From NCBI RefSeq assembly GCF_017742835.1, contig NZ_CP072392.1, forward strand, positions 2,974,387 through 3,038,386: a DNA stretch of 64,000 bases, read 5' to 3'. Every line of letters begins with the position of its first letter. The first letter of the stretch is position 1. The DNA comes from Aquabacter sp. L1I39. Its GTDB lineage: Bacteria; Pseudomonadota; Alphaproteobacteria; Rhizobiales; Xanthobacteraceae. The position numbers and the translations under genes were made by a program. The notes beneath the pieces were generated by a model. It searched no databases. It worked only from the letters and a program-made list of their open reading frames with translations, and had not been told where the DNA came from. This document shows, piece after piece, positions 54,083-62,106 of the stretch.

Positions 54083-54882
54083 ACGGCGACCCCACCTATG
54101 CGATGGCGGACATCGTCCTGGAGCGCGGTGGGCGGCGGCTGCTGGACGGTGTTTCCCTCGCCCTCCATCCCGGCACGGTCACCGTGGTCATCGGCCCCAA
54201 TGGCGCCGGCAAGTCCACCTTGCTGAAGGTGCTGGCCGGAGAATTGCGCGCCGCGCGCGGCCGCGTCACGCTGGAGGGGCGGGACATCGCTGCCCTGCCG
54301 CCAGCGCTCCTCGCCCGGCGGCGGGCGGTGCTGGCGCAATCGACGGAGGTGGCCTTTCCCTTCACTGTGGCCGAGGTGGTGGGCATCGGCCTAATGGGGG
54401 CCGGGGCCGGCGTCGAGGCGCGCATCGAGCAGGCGCTGGCGCGCGTGGATCTTGCGGGATTCGAGTCCCGGCGCATCGAGCAATTGTCGGGCGGCGAGCG
54501 GCAGCGGGTGCATCTGGCCCGCGTGCTGGCGCAGCTGGGGGCAAGTGGGGAGGGGCCGGGCTTTCTGCTCCTCGACGAGCCCACCTCATCCCTCGATCTG
54601 TCCCATCAACTTCTTGTGCTCGATGTGGCCCGCCGCCACGCGCAGGCCGGAGGCGGGGTGCTCGCCATCCTCCATGACCTGAACCTGGCGGCCATGGCCG
54701 CGGACGTGCTGGTGGTGGTGGAGAACGGCCGCATCGTCGCGGCCGGCCCGCCGGCTGAGGTGCTCACCGATGACCTGCTGCGCACCGTCTTCGGCGTGGC
54801 GGCGCGGATGAATGCGGTGCCGGCTGGCCCCTTCCTGCTGCCCCAGTCGGTTCTCGGATCCGTGGGCGCAGCCCCGCGTTGA
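54079..54882 (+). CDS. hmuV: Heme ABC transporter ATPase
   Basis: A 267-residue ABC ATPase. Walker A is GPNGAGKST (near residue 38), the signature is LSGGERQRVHLARVLAQL, Walker B is FLLLDEPTSSLDLSHQ, and the H-loop is ILHDLNLAAMAAD. The longer insert before Walker B (GASGEGPGF) is typical of HmuV. It drives heme import. It overlaps hmuU by 4 bp and closes the hmuTUV operon. Confidence 0.95.
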   Translation: MNGDPTYAMADIVLERGGRRLLDGVSLALHPGTVTVVIGPNGAGKSTLLKVLAGELRAARGRVTLEGRDIAALPPALLARRRAVLAQSTEVAFPFTVAEVVGIGLMGAGAGVEARIEQALARVDLAGFESRRIEQLSGGERQRVHLARVLAQLGASGEGPGFLLLDEPTSSLDLSHQLLVLDVARRHAQAGGGVLAILHDLNLAAMAADVLVVVENGRIVAAGPPAEVLTDDLLRTVFGVAARMNAVPAGPFLLPQSVLGSVGAAPR

Positions 54883-54950
54883 TGGCTTGCGGCGGCGGCG
54901 GAGGCGGGCTTTCCTCCCTGCCTCGCAGTTACCGCACCGCAGGAGCCGTC

Positions 54951-55799
54951 ATGACCCATCCCGCTCTCACCCCCGGCCATGTGGCCGTCGTCACCGGCGG
55001 CGCCTCCGGCATCGGCCTCGCGGCGGCCCGGCGCTTTCTCGGCCTCGGCCTGAAGGTGGCCATTGCCGATCTGCCCGGCGATGCGCTGGCGGAGGCGGAG
55101 CGCTCGCTCACCGCGGAAGCTCCGCCCGGCGCGACCCATGTGCTGGCCGTGCCCACCGACGTAGCCGAACCCGGCGCGCTGGAGCATCTGGAGCAGACGG
55201 TGCGGGGCGCCTTCGGAACGGTGGACGTACTCATGAACAATGCGGGCATCCAGCCCGGCAGCACCACCTTCGACACCGAGCGCCACTGGCGGCGCATCAT
55301 GGCGGTCAATCTGTGGGGCATCATCGAGGGCAGCCAGATCTTCGCGCCCGGCATGATCGCGCAAGGCCGTGCGGGCCTCATCATCAATACCGGCTCCAAG
55401 CAGGGCATCACCACCCCGCCCGGCGACCCCGCCTACAACGTCTCCAAGGCGGGCGTGAAGGCTTTCACCGAGGCGCTGCAGCACGAATTGCGCAACACGC
55501 CCGGCTGCCGCATCACCGCCCACCTGCTCATTCCCGGCTTCGTCTTCACCGGCCTCACCGCGCGCGGGCGCAGCGAGAAGCCCGCCGGCGCCTGGACGCC
55601 GGACGAGACGGTGGACTTCATGCTGGAACGGCTGGAGGCGGGGGATTTCTACATCCTGTGCCCGGACAATGATGTACCGCGCGCCCTGGATGAACGGCGC
55701 ATTCTGTGGGCCGCCGGCGACATCGTGGAAAATCGCCCGCCGCTCTCGCGCTGGCATCCCGACTATGCGGAGGCGTTCAAGGCATTCGTGGAGCGCTGA
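54951..55799 (+). CDS. SDR-family oxidoreductase
   Basis: A 282-residue classical short-chain dehydrogenase. It has cofactor motif VTGGASGIGLAAARRF, NNAGIQPG, the catalytic Ser in INTGSKQGIT and Tyr-x3-Lys in AYNVSKAGVKAF. The acidic residue after strand 2 (IADLPGD) suggests NAD+ preference. The substrate is unknown. The start at 54951 has AGGAG 5 bases upstream. It follows hmuV by 68 bp but no functional link to heme is apparent. Confidence 0.9.
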   Translation: MTHPALTPGHVAVVTGGASGIGLAAARRFLGLGLKVAIADLPGDALAEAERSLTAEAPPGATHVLAVPTDVAEPGALEHLEQTVRGAFGTVDVLMNNAGIQPGSTTFDTERHWRRIMAVNLWGIIEGSQIFAPGMIAQGRAGLIINTGSKQGITTPPGDPAYNVSKAGVKAFTEALQHELRNTPGCRITAHLLIPGFVFTGLTARGRSEKPAGAWTPDETVDFMLERLEAGDFYILCPDNDVPRALDERRILWAAGDIVENRPPLSRWHPDYAEAFKAFVER

Positions 55800-55942
55800 G
55801 CCTCCCGGAGCGCGGTGCGCGGCGACCCGGTCCCGCCGGCCCTGAATTTTCGCGCCGTCTCCCCCGATTGTGGGAGGCGCGCACCGGTGCAATGACGGAC
55901 GAATCGACCCGCCCGCAACGTCTCATGCGCGAGGGGGATGTC

Positions 55943-56248
55943 ATGAAAACCGGAGTTTTGTTGGCTGTGGCTCTTGCAGGTGCAAGCGTGTCCCTGGTGC
56001 TTGCGGAGGACGCGCAGGCCGGATGTACCATGAAGCCGCAATGCGTCATGCGCTCCAAGATAGAGTACCGAACCACTTATACCCGGGAGTGCGATACCAC
56101 ACGGCAATATAACGGCGTCACGTTCGTGCCCGTCACCACCTGCCGCACGCGCCCGATCACGTCCCCCTATCCCGTCCATTATGAGGATTGCTCCAAGGTC
56201 GTGAAAGTGTGCGACGGCCTGGGCTCGCTCATCAGTTCGAAGAAGTGA
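55943..56248 (+). CDS. Small secreted Cys-rich hypothetical protein
   Basis: A 101-residue protein with a clear signal peptide (MKTGVLLAVALAGASVSLVL, cleavage near EDAQA). The mature ~75 residues hold six Cys (CTMKPQC, ECDTTRQYN, TTCRTRP, DCSKVVKVC), suggesting disulfide bonds in the periplasm or outside. I do not recognise a family. The start at 55943 has a GAGGGGG site; an earlier ATG at 55925 is in frame but would spoil the signal peptide. It ends before tRNA-Val. Confidence 0.7.
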   Translation: MKTGVLLAVALAGASVSLVLAEDAQAGCTMKPQCVMRSKIEYRTTYTRECDTTRQYNGVTFVPVTTCRTRPITSPYPVHYEDCSKVVKVCDGLGSLISSKK

Positions 56249-56343
56249 GGAAGACCGGCCGGCGACCCGTTACGTCTCCGCTGGCAAAGATGGGAGGCCG
56301 CGCCACAGCGCTGGTTCGCCCCTAATAGGGCAGAAGGTGCGGA

Positions 56344-56418
<75 letters not shown>

Positions 56419-56543
56419 ATCCGCCAGGAGGAGGCCTCTATATCGGCTCGATCGGCCGGAAGCAAGGCGCCTCGAAAAGGGAAATTTGCGTCATCCCCAG
56501 GCTCTATGCCGATGGCCGTGCCGGGGCGCGCGCGGGCCGCCGC

Positions 56544-56903
56544 TCAGGCGGCCAGCATCTTGCCGACTTCGCTCACCAGATCGCGCAGATGGAAGGGCTT
56601 GGAGAGCACTTTCGCCTCGCAGGGCGCTTCCACGTCCGCATTGAGGGCCACCGCGGCAAAGCCGGTGATGAACATGACCTTGAGGTCGGGATCCAGCTCC
56701 GTCGCCCGCCGCGCCAGCTCGATGCCGTCCATCTCCGGCATGACGATATCCGTCAGCAGCAGCTCGAAGGGCTCTTCCCGCATCCGCTCATAGGCGGAGC
56801 GGCCATTGTCGTAGGAGGCTACATTGTAGCCCGCATTCTGCAGCGCTTTCACCAGGAAGCGACGCATGTCGTTGTCGTCTTCGGCCAAAAGGATCTTCGA
56901 CAC
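56544..56903 (-). CDS. cpdR: Cell-cycle response regulator CpdR
   Basis: A 119-residue single-domain receiver with no output domain. The acidic pocket is in LLAEDDN (residues 6-11), the phospho-acceptor is Asp52 in LLLTDIVMPEMDG, and the conserved Lys is in VLSKPFHLRDLV. FITGFAAVALNAD and SKPFHLRDLV are diagnostic of CpdR, which when unphosphorylated delivers ClpXP to the pole for CtrA and PdeA turnover (family knowledge). Initiation is at a GTG (56903), giving VSKILLAEDD; the only GAGG is just one base upstream, so translation may be weak or the start leaderless. It is divergent from the N-formylglutamate amidohydrolase, a conserved alphaproteobacterial pairing. Confidence 0.92.
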   Translation of the reverse strand: MSKILLAEDDNDMRRFLVKALQNAGYNVASYDNGRSAYERMREEPFELLLTDIVMPEMDGIELARRATELDPDLKVMFITGFAAVALNADVEAPCEAKVLSKPFHLRDLVSEVGKMLAA

Positions 56904-57177
56904 GCCTCTTACCCCTCGATTGCCCACATCCCGCCAACCGTGCCGGCCGGCTCCGCCCCCGGATTCATGGCCGGTTTCATGGCCCCGGTTCGGGGCGGAA
57001 ATCAACCCGTCGCGGAGGAGCGCGCGCGCAACGCGGGCGCGGCGGTTCCTCCATAGGCTTCTTGCCTCAAAACGGGTAAATTCGAAGTGAACCTTTCTGC
57101 ATCTTCTCAAGCGGGTCTCCGCTTGGGCATCATGAAGCCGATCTTTCACGCGCGCGCTCAGGGATGAACGGGCCTCG

Positions 57178-58068
57178 ATGACTGCCTGCCTCGCCGAAAC
57201 CATCGACCCGCCGTTCGACATCCTGATGCCCGACGCGGTGCAGGGGCCGGTCCTGTTCAATTCGCCCCATTCGGGCCGGATTTACCCCCGCGCGTTCATG
57301 GATCAGGTGCGGCTCGACTTCGACACGCTACGCCGCTCGGAAGACAGTTTCGTGGATGAGCTGTTCCAGGGCGTGGTGGAGCAGGGGCTCCCGCTCATGC
57401 GGGCGCTGTTTCCGCGGGCCTTCCTGGACCTGAACCGCGAACCCTACGAGCTTGATCCGCGCATGTTCGACGGCCGCTTGCCGGCATTTGCCAATACGCG
57501 GTCCATCCGGGTCTCGGGCGGCCTCGGCACCATTGCGCGGGTGGTGGGCGAATCGCAGGAGATCTACCAGCGCCGCCTCACCGTGGCGGAAGGGCTGGAG
57601 CGCATCGAGACCTACTACAAGCCTTACCATCAGGCCCTGCGTCGCCTTATGACGCGCAGCCACCGCGCGTTCGGGGTGGCTGTGCTGGTGGATTGCCATT
57701 CCATGCCCTCCGGCCCGGCGCGGGAAGAAGGCGTGCGGGCGGACATCGTCCTGGGCGATCGCTACGCCACCAGCTGCTCCGGCCTTATCACCGACCTGCT
57801 GGATGAGGAACTCACCGCGCGCGGCTATGCGGTGGTGCGCAACAAGCCCTATGCGGGCGGCTACATCACCGAGCATTACGGCAATCCGGTCGCAGGCCTG
57901 CACGCGGTGCAGATCGAGATCAATCGCGGTCTCTATATGGATGAGACGCATTATCAGCGGGCGGCGGGATTTGCGCGGGTGCAGGCGGACATGTGCGCCG
58001 TGGCCGGCCGCCTCAATGCGCTGGCGCTTGAGGCGCTGGTGCCGCGCCGGGCGGCGGCGGCGGAATAA
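57178..58068 (+). CDS. N-formylglutamate amidohydrolase family protein
   Basis: A 296-residue FGase-fold hydrolase with zinc-binding motifs NSPHSGRIYP (near residue 28), EDSFVDELF, VDCHSMPSG (near residue 165) and QIEINRGLYMDE. FGases cleave N-formyl-L-glutamate in the histidine-degradation pathway or related formamide substrates; no hut genes are nearby, so the substrate is open. The ATG at 57178 is used. The partner gene across the divergent promoter is cpdR. Confidence 0.9.
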   Translation: MTACLAETIDPPFDILMPDAVQGPVLFNSPHSGRIYPRAFMDQVRLDFDTLRRSEDSFVDELFQGVVEQGLPLMRALFPRAFLDLNREPYELDPRMFDGRLPAFANTRSIRVSGGLGTIARVVGESQEIYQRRLTVAEGLERIETYYKPYHQALRRLMTRSHRAFGVAVLVDCHSMPSGPAREEGVRADIVLGDRYATSCSGLITDLLDEELTARGYAVVRNKPYAGGYITEHYGNPVAGLHAVQIEINRGLYMDETHYQRAAGFARVQADMCAVAGRLNALALEALVPRRAAAAE

Positions 58069-58251
58069 CGCCCGCCGGTTTCCGGCCGGCCCGATATGTC
58101 GCCAGGGTGGTGCGGCACGGGCGCGGCAACTTCGCGCAGCGATCGCTGTGTGACGGCCTTGCGTTTTTTGAATGGCAGATATACGAATTTGCGCATGGCG
58201 GATCGCTGCTTCGCGTTCCGTGCGCAGATCGTCTGTCCCGAGCGATCGCTC

Positions 58252-58350
58252 AAAAAAGAAAGGGGCCGCCCGCCGAAGCGAACGGCCCAAGTCTAGGGAG
58301 GAAACGCCCAAGGAGGGCAGCGACACAGCGACGCCAATCGCCATGTCGCA
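58252..58350 (-). ncRNA. suhB-like (alpha-r8/MmgR-type) small RNA, copy 1
   Basis: Minus-strand sRNA of about 99 nt. A promoter is suggested by TTGATT (58385-58380) and CTATTG (58362-58357) with a 17-bp spacer, giving a start near 58350. Hairpin 1 pairs GCGACA (58349-58344) with TGTCGC (58325-58320). Hairpin 2 is GCCC-TCCTT-GGGC. An unpaired UUUCCUCCCU-type segment follows. Hairpin 3, GGGCCG (58288-58283) with CGGCCC (58268-58263), plus CTTTCTTTTTT, is a Rho-independent terminator. The loops expose anti-Shine-Dalgarno CU-rich motifs. UUUCCUCCCU is what I recall as the hallmark of the suhB RNA family (RF00519). Confidence 0.8.
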
Positions 58351-58356
58351 ATGCAG

Positions 58357-58385
58357 CAATAGCCCATTGCGGTGCCATAAATCAA
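58357..58385 (-). promoter_or_regulatory. Promoter of sRNA copy 1
   Basis: -35 TTGATT (58385-58380) and -10 CTATTG (58362-58357), 17-bp spacer, minus strand. The predicted +1 near 58350 is one base before hairpin 1. The same geometry recurs at copy 2. Confidence 0.5.
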
Positions 58386-58901
58386 GTGCTGGTTTGTCGC
58401 ACTGCGGTCGGGTCTATCAAGTCGCTGAAAAATCAGGGAAAAACTCAAAACGAACGGGGTTGGGGGAGCGCCGCGAAGGCGAATCCGTCTAAAAGTTCGC
58501 TTTTTGTTCTTATTTTTCTTGGTCGGTGAGGGACTGGTGTTTCGGCGGTTCCCGCAAAAATGGGGAAAGAATGGCAATAAAATACCGTTATGCGGTATTT
58601 AGAGACCGTTTCTCCATTAGCTTTGCGTTTTAGGTAGGGGCGCGTTGCGCTGCACGCGCGGCGCTTTGCCGGAGGGTTGGGAGGAGAGACGCGAAGGGGA
58701 GGCGCGAAGCCGGTCAACGGCCGCCAACCCGTCGCATCAGAGAGAGACGGGTGCACCGCTGACCCGGCGCGCCGGGTTCGCGTCCGCAGGGTCCCGGGCA
58801 TCGCTGCGGGGAAACGTGCGCCGCAAGAAGCGTGCGCCCGAAAAAGAGTTCGCGAGGGGAAGGGGCACGGCGAAAAGCTGGCCAACGGCGCAACGGCGCC
58901 C

Positions 58902-58998
58902 AAAAAGAAAGGGGCCGCTCACAGTATACCGGAGCGGCCCAAGTCTAGGGAGGAAACGCCCAAGGAGGGCAGCGGCACTGCAGCACGCAATGCCGCGC
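58902..58998 (-). ncRNA. suhB-like (alpha-r8/MmgR-type) small RNA, copy 2
   Basis: Minus-strand sRNA of about 97 nt, paralogous to copy 1. The 40-bp core at 58935-58974 is identical to 58283-58322. Hairpin 1 is GCGGCA (58996-58991) with TGCCGC (58977-58972); relative to copy 1 an A-T pair has become G-C, a compensatory change. The terminator hairpin GGGCCGCTC (58940-58932) with GAGCGGCCC (58920-58912) differs in length and loop but keeps pairing, followed by CTTTCTTTTT. It lies 340 bp upstream of, and divergent from, the suhB/hisN-like gene, the position that gave the suhB RNA family its name. Confidence 0.82.
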
Positions 58999-59004
58999 CG
59001 CATC

Positions 59005-59033
59005 AATATGCGCCCCACCCCCCTTTGCCGCAA
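59005..59033 (-). promoter_or_regulatory. Promoter of sRNA copy 2
   Basis: -35 TTGCGG (59033-59028) and -10 CATATT (59010-59005) with a 17-bp spacer on the minus strand. The predicted +1 near 58998 falls two bases before hairpin 1. Confidence 0.55.
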
Positions 59034-59340
59034 GATTGTGCCCTGCTGATATATTAGGCATGCCGAGTCCGTGAACTTTTGTTGACGGTCAAGCCCTTGC
59101 GATCCCCACGCCTAACGTCAGGGCGCCGGGTTAAAACGTTTTGCCCCTTCCCGCGCCGTACCGCCTTCCGCGAAGCCTTCCGTCGGGTCCGCCCGAGTCG
59201 GCGCCAGCGCCTGCTGCCGGGGAATGAAGGGAAGGCGGTCTCCTCTGTCTTCAGTTTGTCGTGCCATCGCGCCACGACCTGATCTAGAGAAGGAAAGCGC
59301 CGTCCCCGGCGCGCCTGGAACTGACTCCCGGAAGGCCCCC

Positions 59341-60126
59341 ATGACCCCTGTCGCCCTGGATACGTTCGTCCACCAGCTCGCCACCATGTCGGGAGAGGCC
59401 ATCCTGCCTTTCTTCCGCACCACCCTGGGCGTCGAGGACAAGAGCCATGGGCGCGCCTTCGATCCGGTGACCGAGGCGGATCGTGCCGCCGAGCAGGTGA
59501 TGCGCCGGCTGATCCAGCAGCATTTCCCCGATCACGGCATCATTGGCGAGGAGTTTGACGACCAGAGCACCGACGCCACCTATGTGTGGGCGCTCGATCC
59601 CATCGACGGCACCAAGTCCTTCATCTGCGGCATGCCCGCCTGGGGTACGCTGATCGGGCTCCTGAAGGAGGGGGTGCCGGTCTATGGCATGATGCACCAG
59701 CCCTTTATCAAGGAACGGTTCTTCGGCGACGGTGCCAGCGCCTTCTATCGCGGTCCGGCCGGCGACCGCCGGCTCACCACGCGCCCCTGCGCCCGCATCG
59801 AAGACGCCATCCTCTTCACCACCAGCCCGCTGCTCATGAACGAACCCGATCGCGCCTGCTTCCGCAAGGCGGAAGAGCGCGTGCGCCTCTCCCGCTATGG
59901 CGGCGATTGCTATGCCTATTGCATGGTGGCCGCGGGACTCGCGGACGTGGTCATCGAGACCGGCCTGAAGGACCACGACATCGTCGCCTTGGTGCCCGTC
60001 ATCGAGGGGGCAGGGGGCATCGTGACCACCTGGGAGGGCCAATCGCCCGCCAAGGGCGGGCGCGTGGTGGCGGCCGGCAGCAAGGCGGTGCATGCGGCGG
60101 CTCTGGAGATCCTCAACGGTGGCTAG
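59341..60126 (+). CDS. hisN: Inositol monophosphatase-family protein, histidinol-phosphatase-like
   Basis: A 261-residue Mg2+-dependent phosphatase. The metal sites are GIIGEEF (near residue 70), WALDPIDGTKSFI (near residue 84) and the C-terminal GLKDHDIVALVPVIEGAGG (the W/K-D-x-A motif variant). The close match to DPIDGTKSFI and GGDCYAYCMVA favours the HisN type of histidinol-phosphatase over SuhB, but substrate assignment from sequence alone is uncertain. The start MTPVALD at 59341 follows GGAAGG. It is divergent from the sRNA pair. Confidence 0.85.
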   Translation: MTPVALDTFVHQLATMSGEAILPFFRTTLGVEDKSHGRAFDPVTEADRAAEQVMRRLIQQHFPDHGIIGEEFDDQSTDATYVWALDPIDGTKSFICGMPAWGTLIGLLKEGVPVYGMMHQPFIKERFFGDGASAFYRGPAGDRRLTTRPCARIEDAILFTTSPLLMNEPDRACFRKAEERVRLSRYGGDCYAYCMVAAGLADVVIETGLKDHDIVALVPVIEGAGGIVTTWEGQSPAKGGRVVAAGSKAVHAAALEILNGG

Positions 60127-60131
60127 ATGTG

Positions 60132-60163
60132 GAGCATCACCCGTTCGCGCGAAGGAAATGCTT
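60132..60163. repeat. Imperfect palindrome between hisN and the hydrolase
   Basis: AGCAT (60133-60137) and ATGCT (60158-60162) flank the palindromic decamer TTCGCGCGAA (60144-60153). It lies in the 67-bp convergent gap and may be a dispersed intergenic repeat or a weak bidirectional terminator. Confidence 0.35.
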
Positions 60164-60193
60164 TAGGACAAAAGAGAGAGCGCAGGGGCGCGC

Positions 60194-61231
60194 CTAGCCG
60201 TCGGCCCTGGAGCGCGCGCCCTCCCCGGGCAAGGGAGTGGGCGGAATGAAGCCGTCAAACGCCGCCCAGAACTGGCTGCGCAGGGCATCCCGCTCCATCA
60301 TCAGTTCATGCTTGGCGGCGGGCACCACCAATTGTGCGCCCGCGATCAGCCGCGACGCCACATGCTCGATCATCCGGTTGGAGACGATTCGGTCGGCGCC
60401 GCCCGCCATCAGCAGCAGCGGCTGACGGATCGTGCGCAAGGCTTCCGGCGCCGTGATGCGCCGCATGGCTGCAAAGGCCGCGGTGAGCCAGCGCAAGGTG
60501 GGCGAGCCCAGCCCCAGCTCGGGATGCTGGGTGATGAAGTCTGCCGCGCGGGCGTAGCGGACCGGGTCCGACGTGACACGGTTGATCTCGAAGGGGCGGA
60601 AATTGATGGGCTTGTCCCCGCCGCCCGGGACATAGGCCCGGCCCAATCCCACCGCCGTGCCCGCGGCGGCGATCATGCCCACGGCGCCGGTGATCGGCCC
60701 CAGATTGATGGCCAGCATGGGCGCGGCCATGACCGCCCGGTCGAACCAGCGATGCCCCGCCAGAAGCGCGTCCAGCAGCACCGCACCTCCCATGGAATGG
60801 GCAAGGGCATAATGTGGCGCGGGGCAGTCGGGCAGCACCACATGGCGCATGAAGGCGGCCAGATCGCGCTGATAGTCCAGGAAATCAGCCACATAGCCCC
60901 GCCGCGGATTGGCAAGCAGGCGCTCCGACCCGCCCTGGCCCCGCCAGTCCAGTGTTGCGACGGCAAAGCCCCGCGCGGTGAGGTCGCGCACCACCTCGTA
61001 ATATTTCTCGATGAATTCCGCCCGGCCGGGCAGCAGTGTCACGGTGCCGCGGCGGGGTGCGCCGGGTGTTGGCGGCCAATGGGCGAATCGGATGCGGATC
61101 TCGTCGGCCGTCACCAGATGCCCACTGGCCGCGCCGGCCGGAACCGGGCTGCCGGGGATGGCGCGCAGGACGCCGGAATCCGCCAGGGGGGCAGAGGGCG
61201 TCGGCGCGGCGCGGGCGATCGGCTGGGACAT
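60194..61231 (-). CDS. Alpha/beta hydrolase (monoacylglycerol lipase / PldB-like)
   Basis: A 345-residue serine hydrolase of the hydrolase_4 family. The N-terminal ~40 residues are Pro/Ala-rich. The oxyanion region is TVTLLPGRAEFIEKYYEV, followed by ATLDWRGQGGSERLL and the nucleophile elbow AHSMGG (Ala in place of the usual Gly; near residue 145). The Asp is in GGADRIVSNRM, and the His in PAAKHELMMERD. Relatives hydrolyse lysophospholipids or monoacylglycerols. It is convergent with hisN. Confidence 0.88.
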   Translation of the reverse strand: MSQPIARAAPTPSAPLADSGVLRAIPGSPVPAGAASGHLVTADEIRIRFAHWPPTPGAPRRGTVTLLPGRAEFIEKYYEVVRDLTARGFAVATLDWRGQGGSERLLANPRRGYVADFLDYQRDLAAFMRHVVLPDCPAPHYALAHSMGGAVLLDALLAGHRWFDRAVMAAPMLAINLGPITGAVGMIAAAGTAVGLGRAYVPGGGDKPINFRPFEINRVTSDPVRYARAADFITQHPELGLGSPTLRWLTAAFAAMRRITAPEALRTIRQPLLLMAGGADRIVSNRMIEHVASRLIAGAQLVVPAAKHELMMERDALRSQFWAAFDGFIPPTPLPGEGARSRADG

Positions 61232-61306
61232 GGAGGCTTGGCGGACCCCTGGAGGAGAGGATGGTGGATCAGCCTATAGCGCGCCCTGGCCGTGCGGCAA
61301 ACGCGC

Positions 61307-61861
61307 TCAGTAGCGCATATCCTCGAAGCCGATCACTTCCATGCCACTGATGTCGCCGGTGTGGGCATCCAGAACCAGCCGCACCCGTTCCCGCCGGGGG
61401 CCGGTCGCCTCGCACAGATAGCTGGTGCCACGCATCTCCAGGTCCGAGACCCCGGTGAAACCCCAGCCCTCCAGGCGCCTCTGCACATCCACGGCCGAGC
61501 GCAGCGCGCTGCTCGCCGTCGGCGAGAAATAGGGCGAGAATGCCGGCGCCAGGAGGAGGGCCCGGCTGAGGCCGCTGCTTGAAGAGGTGGGGACCGGCCG
61601 AGGGGCCATTCCCTTCGTGACGGGGGGCGCGACGGGCGCCTCTGCCTTCGGGAATGTGACCGGCAGGAAGGGTTCTTCGGGGGCGGCAATGCGCACGAGG
61701 GTGCCTGGCGGTCCGTACCATCCCGCCTCATCGGCCTGGGCCACGCCCGACGCCTGGGCCGCATCCACCAAGGCCTTGAGTGCGGCGCACCTTTTCGGCG
61801 ATTGCCAGCCAGGCCAGCAGACCGCCAATGCGAGCGTAAGAAGTGCGGCGCCTTTGCGCAT
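61307..61861 (-). CDS. Hypothetical exported protein with PepSY-like C-terminus
   Basis: A 184-residue protein with a signal peptide (MRKGAALLTLALAVCWPGW). A Pro-rich middle follows. The C-terminal ~60 residues (DVQRRLEGWGFTGVSDLEMR, then RVRLVLDAHTGDISGMEVIG) resemble a single PepSY-type unit (x-v-r-l-v-l-D-x-x-T-G-x-I). The mature part has Cys residues near the start and in YLCEATG. The role is unknown. The start at 61861 has GGGAGG 6 bases upstream. Confidence 0.7.
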   Translation of the reverse strand: MRKGAALLTLALAVCWPGWQSPKRCAALKALVDAAQASGVAQADEAGWYGPPGTLVRIAAPEEPFLPVTFPKAEAPVAPPVTKGMAPRPVPTSSSSGLSRALLLAPAFSPYFSPTASSALRSAVDVQRRLEGWGFTGVSDLEMRGTSYLCEATGPRRERVRLVLDAHTGDISGMEVIGFEDMRY

Positions 61862-62072
61862 GATCCGCCTCCCTGCCAGAGCGCGGCAGGATGCGTGGGT
61901 TACAACATGGCCGGCATCTCCGCCAGGGCGCCGGTTGAAGCCCATGGCCCCAAGCCATGCGCCGCCCGCGCCCCACGGCAACAGCCAAGCTTCACGGCAC
62001 AATAGTCCTCGTCGGTGAATGCCGCCCCGCACGGGCATTCATTGTCGGTTCATAAATCTGCCACGCGCCCGT

Positions 62073-62101
62073 CTTGACGGCCCGAAGGGGGCTTCCCACA
62101 T
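62073..62101 (+). promoter_or_regulatory. RpoH (sigma-32) promoter of hsp20
   Basis: -35 CTTGAC (62073-62078) and -10 CCCACAT (62095-62101) separated by 16 bp, close to the alphaproteobacterial RpoH consensus (CTTGA and CCCCAT-type). The predicted +1 near 62107 gives a leader of about 92 nt. Confidence 0.55.
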
Positions 62102-62106
62102 GCCGT

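Larger units (their letters stand above)
58069..59340. other. 1.27-kb intergenic region holding two sRNA genes
   Basis: No protein gene is convincing; frames on both strands lack family resemblance and ribosome binding sites. It contains two tandem suhB-like sRNA genes (58252-58350 and 58902-58998). Between them are an AT-rich segment (58490-58630) with hairpin AAATACCG/CGGTATTT (58580-58600) and about 260 bp of featureless GC-rich DNA. From 58999 to 59340 lies the likely promoter region of the phosphatase gene. Confidence 0.75.

Noticed and set aside
58645..59057. Small open frames overlapping sRNA copy 2
   Set aside because: Arg/Lys-rich, no ribosome binding site, and they run through the conserved RNA core and terminator.
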